DNA from: Dehalococcoidia bacterium
GTDB lineage: Bacteria > Chloroflexota > Dehalococcoidia > Dehalococcoidales > DAOWJH01
NCBI GenBank assembly: GCA_030640495.1
Contig: DAOWJH010000036.1
Location: forward strand, 1 to 8,009
Reading direction: 5' to 3'
Length of the DNA stretch: 8,009 nt
Part shown: in pieces, positions 1-4,981 of the stretch
Layout of the letters: every line of letters starts with the position of its first letter
Numbering within the stretch: position 1 is the first letter of the stretch
Translations under genes and position numbers: made by a program
The notes under the pieces: model-generated
Database searches by the model: none
Told to the model about the DNA's origin: nothing
What the model saw: only the letters and a program-made list of their open reading frames with translations

Positions 1-40
1 AGTATGGTGTCCACTCCAAGCTGTTTTAATAATAATTAAG

Positions 41-128
41 TGGTGGAGGGGGCAGGATTCGAACCTGCGTAGCCCGTCAGGGCGGCAATTTTACAGACTG
101 CTCCGATTAACCACTCCGGCACCCCTCC
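41..128 (-). tRNA. tRNA-Tyr (anticodon GTA)
   Basis: Reads on the minus strand as an 88-base type II tRNA including an encoded 3' CCA (41-43). The acceptor stem GGAGGGG/CCCCTCC is perfect with discriminator A. The anticodon stem GCAGT/ATTGC encloses loop CTGTAAA, giving GTA for tyrosine. A long variable arm with stem GCCC/GGGC is present, as expected for bacterial tRNA-Tyr. The T arm GCAGG-TTCGAAT-CCTGC is fully paired. It lies 27 bases downstream of tRNA-Thr and is probably cotranscribed with it from the promoter at 257-285. Confidence 0.96.
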
Positions 129-155
129 TCGTGCCGCGGCTAAGGTTAAATACCC

Positions 156-228
156 AGCCCGAGAGGGGATTCGAACCCACTAACCTACCGATTACAAGTC
201 GGTTGCGCTACCATTGCGCTACTCGGGC
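156..228 (-). tRNA. tRNA-Thr (anticodon TGT)
   Basis: A 73-base minus-strand cloverleaf. The acceptor is GCCCGAG/CTCGGGC, and the anticodon stem ACCGA/TCGGT carries loop CTTGTAA, so the anticodon is TGT (threonine, ACA codons). The discriminator is U. Unlike the other three intact tRNAs here, no CCA is encoded (GGG follows), so CCA-adding enzyme would be needed. The T stem is imperfect: GTGGG faces CCCCT, giving one U-C mismatch and one G-U wobble. It has its own strong promoter just upstream. Confidence 0.94.
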
Positions 229-256
229 GCTACTATCAGGGTTAATTGGTTTAAAT

Positions 257-285
257 ATTATAAAAATGAATGGTAGTAAAGTCAA
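257..285 (-). promoter_or_regulatory. Sigma70-type promoter for tRNA-Thr and tRNA-Tyr
   Basis: On the minus strand TTGACT (285-280) and TATAAT (262-257) are separated by exactly 17 bases. The predicted start near 250 lies about 20 bases before the tRNA-Thr 5' end at 228. The -35 box is almost against the 3' end of tRNA-Glu (289), so Thr-Tyr can be transcribed independently of Glu. Confidence 0.8.
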
Positions 286-288
286 GTT

Positions 289-365
289 TGGTAGCGCATA
301 CCGGATTCGAACCGGTGATCTCCTCCTTGAGAGGGAGGTGTCCTAAACCCCTAGACGAATGCGCC
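289..365 (-). tRNA. tRNA-Glu (anticodon CTC)
   Basis: A 77-base minus-strand tRNA with encoded CCA (289-291). The acceptor GGCGCAT/ATGCGCT pairs apart from a terminal G-U, and the discriminator is A. The anticodon stem CCTCC/GGAGG holds loop CTCTCAA, giving CTC for glutamate (GAG codons). The T arm ACCGG-TTCGAAT-CCGGT is perfect. Glu-CTC is normally a second isoacceptor beside Glu-TTC, which is not in this window. Confidence 0.96.
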
Positions 366-489
366 ATTTAGGAAAAATACTTTTGGCTGGGGACTCAGTA
401 AGCATATTGAACTTTTTGTACCCTGACCTGGTTCCTAGATTACGGGAACTGGTTAAGAAATTAGAGCCTTTGTCACACCAACCATAGCT

Positions 490-518
490 ATTATATCAGT
501 ATAGGCACAAGAGGGCAA
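490..518 (-). promoter_or_regulatory. Sigma70-type promoter for tRNA-Glu
   Basis: On the minus strand TTGCCC (518-513) and TATAAT (495-490) are separated by 17 bases. The predicted start is near 483, leaving a leader of about 115 bases before tRNA-Glu at 365. The leader contains an imperfect hairpin around GTTCC/GGAAC but no recognisable riboswitch or coding region. Confidence 0.7.
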
Positions 519-547
519 TACGGGCTTGTTGTCGCTTTTCCTCATAG

Positions 548-667
548 GGCTGGCTACGAGAGCTGTTCTTGGACGTGTTAGAGGCGTTGAAAAGCGGGGA
601 GCAGGAGCTTAGAATAGCTACAGTAGTTAATATGAGAAATACCGGGTTGACACTTTCTTTGGGCTAA
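548..667 (+). pseudogene. Fragment resembling the N-terminus of an XdhC/CoxI-family protein
   Basis: One frame reads 39 codons between in-frame stops at 545-547 and 665-667. It begins G-W-L-R-E-L-F-L-D-V-L-E-A-L-K-S-G and later has I-A-T-V-V-N-M-R-N-T-G. This matches my recollection of the XdhC/CoxI N-terminus: a helix of the type ELF.(D/E)VLEAL..GE followed by a strand xATVV..(R/K)GST. XdhC-family proteins aid insertion of the sulfurated molybdenum cofactor into molybdenum hydroxylases. There is no ATG; CTA stands where an initiator would be expected, before R-E-L-F. The frame stops just after the first strand, and no later XdhC sequence is recognisable in other frames. It therefore looks like a relic, or it could be a chance open frame. 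Identity rests on memory of the family. Confidence 0.38.
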
Positions 668-677
668 AATTAATAAA

Positions 678-824
678 ATGCTGAAAGAGCTCTTGTTCTA
701 CTCAGTCGCAGCTAGTATTATTGCCTTGATAATGCAACTTGCCGGGGCAAGCCTTCCTGTAATTCTGCTGTCGTCTTTACTAATTCCTCCGTTTATTCTA
801 CTGATTATCAGAATTATCCGCTAA
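678..824 (+). CDS. Possible 48-residue hydrophobic small protein
   Basis: ATG at 678 opens 48 codons ending at TAA 822-824. After a start M-L-K-E the product is almost wholly hydrophobic (runs such as SIIALIMQLAG and VILLSSLLIPPFILLIIRIIR, split by A-S-L-P), compatible with two short membrane helices. No good Shine-Dalgarno sequence precedes the ATG; the nearest G-run is about 14 bases upstream. It follows the XdhC-like relic directly and may itself be decayed sequence. I recognise no family. The length and uninterrupted hydrophobicity are the only arguments for it. Confidence 0.25.
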   Translation: MLKELLFYSVAASIIALIMQLAGASLPVILLSSLLIPPFILLIIRIIR

Positions 825-860
825 AACAGAAAAGACAAGCCATATTAGTTTGCCTGTCTT
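822..860 (-). terminator. Candidate intrinsic terminator, minus strand
   Basis: On the minus strand AAGACAGGC and GCTTGTCTT (860-832) form a 9-base stem with one G-U pair, followed by TTCTGTTTT. It could end transcripts coming from tRNA-Gln and the decayed tRNA-Met. On the plus strand the same stem has an A-C mismatch and no U-tract, so the minus direction is favoured. Confidence 0.45.
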
Positions 861-870
861 CTGAGTCTCT

Positions 871-947
871 TGGTAGTGTGGTTTAGAACAAAGACCTTCC
901 GGTTATGAGCCTGGGGAGATACTGATATGAATACCCAGTTAGTGAGA
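871..947 (-). pseudogene. Decayed tRNA-Met (initiator-like) relic with anticodon CAT
   Basis: Read on the minus strand, the core GGCTCATAACC...GGAAGGTC closely resembles the anticodon arm and variable region of bacterial initiator tRNA, which normally reads GGGCTCATAACCC. The 3' end CTACCA, with encoded CCA (871-873), is also kept. The anticodon stem is broken (CCAGG opposite CCGGA) and the T arm has lost its stem. The distance from anticodon to CCA is about six bases too short, and no acceptor stem can be formed. D-arm-like remnants (TATCTC, GGGT) align at the expected distance upstream. It lies between intact tRNA-Gln and tRNA-Glu. The 5' limit is approximate. It cannot fold as a working tRNA. 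Confidence 0.6.
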
Positions 948-1072
948 AAGGCGAAATGTATTGCTTAGACTAGCCTAGTTTGGAGTTAAATGAAGGGAAT
1001 ATAATTACCCAATCAGTGAATCAGAATGACTGTTTCTGGACAAGTGGGATGGCTAATTGCTAGCTAATTCAG
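948..1072. other. Non-coding stretch with no recognised feature
   Basis: A/T-rich DNA between the decayed tRNA-Met and tRNA-Gln. I find no reading frame, tRNA remnant or promoter with good boxes. It contains GCTAATT twice (1052-1058 and 1063-1069) around a short GCTAGC palindrome. This is most likely eroded intergenic sequence. Confidence 0.4.
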
Positions 1073-1087
1073 GGTAATTTTATTACC
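1073..1087 (-). terminator. Small hairpin just after tRNA-Gln
   Basis: GGTAAT-AAA-ATTACC on the minus strand forms a six-base stem five bases beyond the CCA end of tRNA-Gln. There is no U-tract after it, so it is at best a processing or weak termination signal. Confidence 0.22.
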
Positions 1088-1092
1088 ATTTA

Positions 1093-1166
1093 TGGCTGGG
1101 GAAGAAGGATTCGAACCTTCCCTGGCGGATCCAGAGTCCGCTGTCCTACCGCTAGACTATTCCCCA
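1093..1166 (-). tRNA. tRNA-Gln (anticodon CTG)
   Basis: A 74-base minus-strand tRNA with encoded CCA (1093-1095) and discriminator G. The acceptor is TGGGGAA/TTCCCCA, whose first pair is U-A, a recognised feature of tRNA-Gln. The anticodon stem GCGGA/TCCGC holds loop CTCTGGA, giving CTG for glutamine (CAG codons). The T arm GAAGG-TTCGAAT-CCTTC is perfect. Its own promoter lies immediately upstream. Confidence 0.96.
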
Positions 1167-1176
1167 GCACATCAAA

Positions 1177-1205
1177 ATTATAGCATAGGGCTATACCAGT
1201 GGCAA
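1177..1205 (-). promoter_or_regulatory. Sigma70-type promoter for tRNA-Gln
   Basis: On the minus strand TTGCCA (1205-1200) and TATAAT (1182-1177) are spaced by 17 bases, with TG one base before the -10 box (TGC-TATAAT, extended -10 type). The predicted start near 1170 leaves only a few leader bases before tRNA-Gln at 1166. The hairpin repeat begins about 14 bases behind the -35 box. Confidence 0.8.
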
Positions 1206-1218
1206 TAACAGAGTGTTG

Positions 1219-1508
1219 GGTAACCCTATCCCCTTTAAGCACCCAGAAAAATCTTCGATTTTCCTGGGAACCCGCTTTATCCCATTCCCCTTAACAAGGG
1301 GAAGGGGAAGATGATTTTTAAAGAGGGGCTTCGCCCCTCTAAAACTCCCCCTGGCTACTACCGCAGGGGAAGTGTCTTTCTTTAGAGGGGTGTAGTCCCT
1401 ATGAGATTGCCCCTGGGTCATTCCCCATAGCCAAGGCTCTATGAAGGAGGGTTCGTCTGGTATAACCAATTCTTCCACCTTGTACCGGGGAAAGATAAGG
1501 GGGTTACC
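1219..1508. repeat. Hairpin-rich MITE-like repeat, copy 1
   Basis: The element is bounded by GGTAACCC (1219-1226) and GGGTTACC (1501-1508), which are perfect 8-base inverted ends. Internally it contains strong hairpins: 1242-1268 (CCCAG...CTGGG, one mismatch), 1285-1303 (TTCCCCTT-AAC-AAGGGGAA) and 1322-1340 (AGAGGGGC-TTC-GCCCCTCT). A diverged second unit starts near 1384. The stretch from about 1224 to 1360 matches the repeat at 7741-7840, including the order of hairpins and GGCTACTA (1353-1360, 7831-7838). No transposase is present, so it could only move in trans if mobile. The minus-strand open frame across 1191-1478 is a by-product of the repeat. No clear target duplication is visible. Confidence 0.72.
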
Positions 1509-1557
1509 AAATTAAAAAGCTGGGGGTGAGGTTAATAAATAGTCTGAGCAGGGTTAT

Positions 1558-1586
1558 TTGACAGGATAGGGCTGAGTGTTTATGCT
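1558..1586 (+). promoter_or_regulatory. Candidate promoter of the rnc operon
   Basis: TTGACA (1558-1563), a 17-base spacer and TATGCT (1581-1586). The start would be near 1593, giving a leader of about 40 bases before the rnc TTG codon. The -35 box is perfect and the -10 box has four of six consensus bases. Confidence 0.6.
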
Positions 1587-1632
1587 GAACTGTTGGGAGT
1601 AAATAAACTAGTTAAGGAAAGGGGCTATAGCT

Positions 1633-2334
1633 TTGGCTGATTTAGCTGGTGTGCAACAAAATCTGGGGGTCTTCTTTAACGACCAGTCTATGCTGGAGCA
1701 AGCTCTGGTTCACAGTTCCTATATTAATGAGAATCCTGGCTTTGGTCAAGCCTCTAATGAACGGCTTGAATTTCTGGGTGATGCTGTTTTAGGTATGATA
1801 GTTGCTGAAGGGCTGTATCAAGACTTCCCCCACTTCAGCGAGGGGGAGATGACCAAGCTCCGTGCTGGCCTGGTTCGGCAAGACACGCTGGCTCGTATGG
1901 CGAGAGCCATCAGTCTTGGCGACTATCTCTATCTGGGGAAGGGTGAGGAGGCAAGCGGGGGGAGGCGTAAGCCAGCTAACCTAGCCGGGGCGTTAGAGGC
2001 AATAATAGCTGCTATTTTCCTTGACCAGGGCTCAGCTACCACCAAGGACTTTATCTTAAGGTTATTTGATGAAGAGCTAGAGAAAGTAGCTAGCCGGGGT
2101 GGGGGGGTTGATTATAAATCACAACTTCAGGAAGTTATCCAAGCCAGGGAGCAGAAGACACCCACCTACCAGGTAATAGAATCAGTGGGGCCGGACCACG
2201 ATAAGAGGTTTACCGTTGAAGTGAGAGTGGGTGATTCGGTGCTGGGGAGGGGTTCAGGTAAGAGTAAGAAAATGGCAGAGGCTGAAGCTGCCCGCTCAGC
2301 CCTAGAGCAGCTTACCACCAACTTTACACAATAG
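1633..2334 (+). CDS. rnc: Ribonuclease III
   Basis: A cytoplasmic double-strand-specific endoribonuclease that processes rRNA precursors and some mRNAs. The 233-residue length is typical. The N-terminal endonuclease domain (about 5-150) carries the signature N-E-R-L-E-F-L-G-D (42-50), with acidic residues E43, E46 and D50, and later A-L-E-A-I with E122 matching E. coli E117. A double-stranded-RNA-binding domain follows (about 158-227), ending in G-S-G-K-S-K-K-M-A-E-A-E-A-A. The residue matching E. coli D114, a metal ligand, is glycine (G119), which is unusual. TTG at 1633 is chosen because AAGGAAAGGGG lies 8 bases before it; GTG at codon 7 has no such site. It is the first gene of a four-gene plus-strand operon with a candidate promoter at 1558-1586. 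Confidence 0.95.
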   Translation: MADLAGVQQNLGVFFNDQSMLEQALVHSSYINENPGFGQASNERLEFLGDAVLGMIVAEGLYQDFPHFSEGEMTKLRAGLVRQDTLARMARAISLGDYLYLGKGEEASGGRRKPANLAGALEAIIAAIFLDQGSATTKDFILRLFDEELEKVASRGGGVDYKSQLQEVIQAREQKTPTYQVIESVGPDHDKRFTVEVRVGDSVLGRGSGKSKKMAEAEAARSALEQLTTNFTQ

Positions 2335-2392
2335 CCCCAGCCTGCTAAACTTCTAATAGTGCTTGCAGTCCAATTCAAATAGAGGTGTTACT

Positions 2393-2545
2393 ATGGGGAG
2401 ACGAGATTACAGGCATAGAGAACCCAAAAAAACCAAAAAGAGCGCCAAGAAGGTATCAACTACTAATATCTTACCACCCCCAATGACGGTAGAAGTAGTC
2501 AGGAAAGAGCGGAAGGAGCGAAAGGTAGAGGAGGAAGAAGAATAG
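2393..2545 (+). CDS. Small basic-acidic conserved-looking protein (50 aa)
   Basis: ATG at 2393 preceded by AGAGGTG gives 50 codons. The N-terminal half is strongly basic (starts M-G-R-R-D-Y-R-H-R-E, then lysine-rich K-K-T-K-K-S-A-K-K). A short neutral segment follows (T-N-I-L-P-P-P-M-T-V-E-V-V), and the tail is charged, ending in five glutamates. Such a charge-split, proline-bearing peptide is probably unstructured and could bind RNA or ribosomes, which is inference. I recall similar small hypothetical proteins in Dehalococcoidia but know no function. It lies 58 bases after rnc, and its stop overlaps the probable start of the radical SAM gene, so the genes are likely cotranslated. An upstream TTG at 2363 is possible but has a poorer ribosome site. 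Confidence 0.68.
   Translation: MGRRDYRHREPKKTKKSAKKVSTTNILPPPMTVEVVRKERKERKVEEEEE
2529..2544 (+). promoter_or_regulatory. Shine-Dalgarno plus ATA: probable true start of the radical SAM gene
   Basis: A perfect AGGAGG (2529-2534) is followed after 7 bases by ATA (2542-2544), in frame with the radical SAM gene and overlapping the stop TAG (2543-2545) of the upstream small gene. The 22 added codons read like the usual N-terminus of this family (Y-Q-Q-L...S-G-K-L-K-A-R-V-E-R-A). No ATG, GTG or TTG occurs in that frame between here and ATG 2608. ATA is a rare initiator, so this is a proposal from sequence alone. Confidence 0.5.
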
Positions 2546-2607
2546 CAGCCTATCAACAGCTTCACAGCAGTGGCAAATTAAAGGCTCGGGTTGAGAGAGC
2601 CAAATCA

Positions 2608-3477
2608 ATGCTGGAAGAGTGCTGCGTGTGTCCTCGTCGCTGTGGGGTAAATCGCCTGGCTGGTGAAGGCGGGAAGTGCCACATTACCAGCCAGGTTATA
2701 GTTTCCAGCTATGGTGCTCACTTCGGGGAAGAAGCACCTCTAGTAGGCAGGTACGGCTCGGGAACAATCTTTTTCACCTACTGTAATCTACGATGCGTCT
2801 TCTGCCAGAACTATACTATAAGCCAATTGGGTGAGGGCAGTGCTGTTGACCGGGAAGAACTAGCCGGGATGATGCTCTCCCTTCAGGCGAAGGGCTGCCA
2901 CAATATAAATCTAGTAAGCCCAACCCATGTAGTGCCTTATATCCTAGAGGCTCTGGAGATAGCGGTGAGCCGGGGTCTCCACCTGCCCCTGGTGTATAAC
3001 TCCGGCGGCTATGATTCGATGGAAACCCTGGAGTTACTGGATGGGGTGGTTGACATCTACATGCCTGATATGAAGTATTCCGATGAAAAGACGGCCGAGC
3101 AACTATCGGGGATAAAAGATTACCCCAGAGTAAATAAAGCAGCCGTCAAGGAAATGCACCGTCAGGTGGGTGACCTTGAGATAGATAATGAGGGGGTAGC
3201 CCAACGGGGTCTTCTGGTGCGCCACCTAGTGCTGCCTAACCGATTAGCCGGGAGTCAGGAGGTAGTGCGTTTCCTTGCCCAAGAGGTGTCCACCAATACC
3301 TATCTGAACATTATGGCTCAATATCACCCCTGCCATAAGGCGATGGATATGCCGCTGCTTTCTCGTCCGTTGCTTGAACAGGAGTTCTATGAGGCTACCG
3401 ACCCGGCTCACCAGCAAGGTTTAGATAGACTGAACAGGTACCACTTTCTGTCCCAGCTAAGAGTCGTTCCAAGGTAA
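2608..3477 (+). CDS. PflX-type radical SAM protein (COG1313-like)
   Basis: The first ATG gives 289 residues. The radical SAM motif C-x3-C-x2-C is at C59, C63 and C66 (Y-C-N-L-R-C-V-F-C-Q-N), which should bind a 4Fe-4S cluster that cleaves S-adenosylmethionine. Upstream is a second cysteine set C5-x2-C8-x3-C12 in C-P-R-R-C-G-V-N-R, with C24 following, typical of proteins annotated as putative pyruvate formate-lyase activating enzyme (PflX). The true substrate of this family is not known and no pyruvate formate-lyase lies nearby. The reading frame continues upstream with family-like sequence to an ATA codon at 2542, so the protein is probably 311 residues (see 2529-2544). It shares an operon with rnc and acylphosphatase. 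Fold and family are secure; the name PflX implies no proven function. Confidence 0.9.
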   Translation: MLEECCVCPRRCGVNRLAGEGGKCHITSQVIVSSYGAHFGEEAPLVGRYGSGTIFFTYCNLRCVFCQNYTISQLGEGSAVDREELAGMMLSLQAKGCHNINLVSPTHVVPYILEALEIAVSRGLHLPLVYNSGGYDSMETLELLDGVVDIYMPDMKYSDEKTAEQLSGIKDYPRVNKAAVKEMHRQVGDLEIDNEGVAQRGLLVRHLVLPNRLAGSQEVVRFLAQEVSTNTYLNIMAQYHPCHKAMDMPLLSRPLLEQEFYEATDPAHQQGLDRLNRYHFLSQLRVVPR

Positions 3478-3481
3478 AGTG

Positions 3482-3763
3482 ATGACTGATTTAGCTTCGG
3501 TTGAGGTAATAGTATATGGCTATGTTCAGGGCGTCTTTTTCCGCGACTTCACTTCAAGACAAGCAGTTAAATTAGGCTTGAGCGGCTATGTGCGCAATGT
3601 GGTGGGGGGAGGGGTGGAGGTTCGGGCTGAAGGGGAGAGAAAGCAACTGGAGAAGCTAATTGGCTACCTTAGGCTGGGGCCGCCAGCAGCCAGGGTGGAA
3701 AGAATAGTAACCAAGTGGTCGGAACATACCGGGAGGTATTCCGGCTTCAGTGTAAGGTACTAG
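3482..3763 (+). CDS. acyP: Acylphosphatase
   Basis: A small cytosolic enzyme hydrolysing carboxyl-phosphate bonds such as those of acetyl phosphate or carbamoyl phosphate. The family signature is present: G-Y-V-Q-G-V-F-F-R, with the phosphate-binding arginine at R21, and G-Y-V-R-N with the catalytic asparagine at N39 (numbered from ATG 3482). The 93-residue length is normal. ATG 3482 is preferred over the adjacent GTG 3479 because AAGG (3471-3474) lies 7 bases before it. It begins 4 bases after the radical SAM stop. The usual aspartate or glutamate after the asparagine loop is replaced by a glycine run (V-V-G-G-G-V-E). It converges with the minus-strand gene at 3760, and the stop codons overlap. 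Confidence 0.94.
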   Translation: MTDLASVEVIVYGYVQGVFFRDFTSRQAVKLGLSGYVRNVVGGGVEVRAEGERKQLEKLIGYLRLGPPAARVERIVTKWSEHTGRYSGFSVRY

Positions 3764-4161
3764 TCGGGGACCTGCCTGATTCCATAATATTGTTCATCTT
3801 TGAGGAGGCGGGATAAAACATCAGGCGAGGTGCGGTAGGTATCTGAACCACGCCAGTGAGTCAATTGCTTGCCCAGTTCTTCTAAGTCAAGGGGCTGGTT
3901 ATTGTTAGCCAGGAAGAGACGAAATATACTCTCCAGAATGGGTAACCTACCGGTAATAAAATCAGGGGTCTGGGAGCAGCAATCCTTAATAGTAGCCAAA
4001 AGCTCATCAGCCGAAAGGTCTCCGGTCAACCGCTCACGGCACTCAGCGCACAAGCACTTCTGAGCCAGGGCAGAAAATGAGCAATTATTCTGCTGATACC
4101 AATCTAAGTCAATAAACCAGCGCGGTTTAACCTGTTCAATAGTTATATCTTCATTGTCCAC
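3760..4161 (-). CDS. Conserved hypothetical protein with clustered cysteines
   Basis: About 133 residues, soluble, with no signal or membrane segment. Near the N-terminus is an aromatic stretch (P-R-W-F-I-D-L-D-W-Y). Cysteines follow at 27, 36, 38, 41, 61 and 62 (C-L-C-A-E-C and D-C-C), which could bind zinc or an iron-sulfur cluster, though this is inference. The C-terminal half (P-I-L-E-S-I-F-R-L-F-L-A-N-N-N-Q-P-L-D) reads like a helical winged-helix-type fold. I recall similar proteins in Dehalococcoidia without known function. GTG (4161-4159) is chosen because GAGGAG (4174-4169) lies 7 bases before it; TTG 4164-4162 is only 4 bases away. It is the last gene of the minus-strand set, 85 bases after the DUF362 gene, and ends tail to tail with acyP. 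Confidence 0.75.
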   Translation of the reverse strand: MDNEDITIEQVKPRWFIDLDWYQQNNCSFSALAQKCLCAECRERLTGDLSADELLATIKDCCSQTPDFITGRLPILESIFRLFLANNNQPLDLEELGKQLTHWRGSDTYRTSPDVLSRLLKDEQYYGIRQVPD

Positions 4162-4246
4162 CAAATTACTCCTCTTAAAAGATAGGGAAACAATTCCTAT
4201 ATGATTAGCTTTGATTTGTTTCTGTAGTTATGTCAACTTTGAATCT

Positions 4247-4978
4247 TCAGGTTTCAAATCCTATCTTGGCTTCTCTAATCAGGTTAAGATAGCCTGTTCT
4301 GAGCCCCAGTGTCTGTGAAGCCTCACAATCCACCTGATAGGGCTCACCGATAAATACCTTGCCACAGTCCTCAACCTCACCCTGAGTGGGGTCATCCCAG
4401 CCAATGAACTTCTGGTGGGCTTCTATAATCCCCAGGTCAAAGGGCAGGGTAAAATAGAGGTCAGCCATCACCCTATCTATGCCAAGGTCATATAAAGCCC
4501 CCCAGCCACCCAGTGCCGCTCCACCATACTTACTGCCTGGCAGCAGGGTGAGCAGGTTCATTATGCTAAGGCTGCTTTTACCCTTAAGAACCTTCAGTGG
4601 AGCCACCGTTATCAGGTAATCACTGGACAAGATAACATTAGGCACCCAGAAGGTAGGCACAACCAAGGACTTGGGTAGAGGGTTATCCACTTCCACCCAG
4701 ATAGAGTCCTTTACATCCAGGGGCAATACCCGTGGGAAATCATAACCCAAGCTTTGATATACGGGGTAGATGGGACTCCCGTCTGGGGTACCTTCAAGCA
4801 GAAGAATATCGGCATCACTGACCTGCCTGATGCCCTGTATTATCGCCGACAGTATATTACGGCTGGTAGTTACGGGATAAGGCACAGGGTAAGAGGCACT
4901 GGGCTTAATCAAAACGCGCCGTGCCCTAGATATTGGCGAAGGTGGTTTAAAAACAAATTCCGAAGCGTCAAATATCAA
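4247..4978 (-). CDS. DUF362-family protein
   Basis: 243 residues beginning at TTG with GAGGAG six bases before it; that site lies at the 3' end of moeA. The sequence shows DUF362 traits: an early strand R-V-L-I-K-P-S, T-T-S-R-N-I-L-S-A-I-I-Q-G-I, then D-I-L-L-L-E-G-T-P-D-G. A central A-P-L-K-V-L-K-G precedes a loop with L-L-P-G-S-K-Y-G-G. Near the C-terminus is G-I-I-E-A-H-Q-K-F, where the family has its conserved "other DNA" type loop. There is no ferredoxin domain; many DUF362 proteins carry 4Fe-4S motifs, and this one has only two scattered cysteines. The biochemical role of the family is unknown. The 3-base gap to moeA implies coupled translation and perhaps a role near molybdenum cofactor use. 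The family call is moderately sure. Confidence 0.7.
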   Translation of the reverse strand: MIFDASEFVFKPPSPISRARRVLIKPSASYPVPYPVTTSRNILSAIIQGIRQVSDADILLLEGTPDGSPIYPVYQSLGYDFPRVLPLDVKDSIWVEVDNPLPKSLVVPTFWVPNVILSSDYLITVAPLKVLKGKSSLSIMNLLTLLPGSKYGGAALGGWGALYDLGIDRVMADLYFTLPFDLGIIEAHQKFIGWDDPTQGEVEDCGKVFIGEPYQVDCEASQTLGLRTGYLNLIREAKIGFET

Positions 4979-4981
4979 GCT

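Noticed and set aside
131..346. A 71-codon plus-strand open frame in the tRNA cluster.
   Set aside because: It runs antisense through tRNA-Thr and tRNA-Glu; typical phrases such as R-G-F-E-P-T and R-I-R-T-G-D are the reverse complement of T arms.
533..596. CGCTTTTC (533-540) and GAAAAGCG (589-596) as a hairpin.
   Set aside because: Only 8 bases with a 48-base loop inside the decayed region; easily expected by chance.
647..652. TTGACA as a -35 box for the 48-codon frame.
   Set aside because: No acceptable -10 box lies at 16-18 bases, and the implied start would fall after the ATG.
1192..1464. Inverted pair TATACCAG (1192-1199) and CTGGTATA (1457-1464) as alternative element ends.
   Set aside because: They cross rather than nest with the GGTAACCC ends, and the left arm lies in the tRNA-Gln promoter spacer, so chance or an older event is more likely.
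1191..1478. A 95-codon minus-strand open frame across the first repeat.
   Set aside because: It is the translation of the hairpin repeat (R-G-A-K-P-L-F and L-P-L-P-L-V-K-G come from the palindromes). It has no ribosome site or protein family, and overlaps the tRNA-Gln promoter.
2510..2545. A minus-one frameshift fusing the small protein to the radical SAM protein.
   Set aside because: The frames would fit, but GAG-GAG-GAA-GAA-GAA is not a recognised slippery heptamer, and reinitiation or ATA initiation after AGGAGG explains the layout more simply.
4231..4236. Minus-strand TTGACA before the cysteine-bearing hypothetical gene.
   Set aside because: No plausible -10 box at normal spacing; the gene is probably transcribed with moeA and DUF362.
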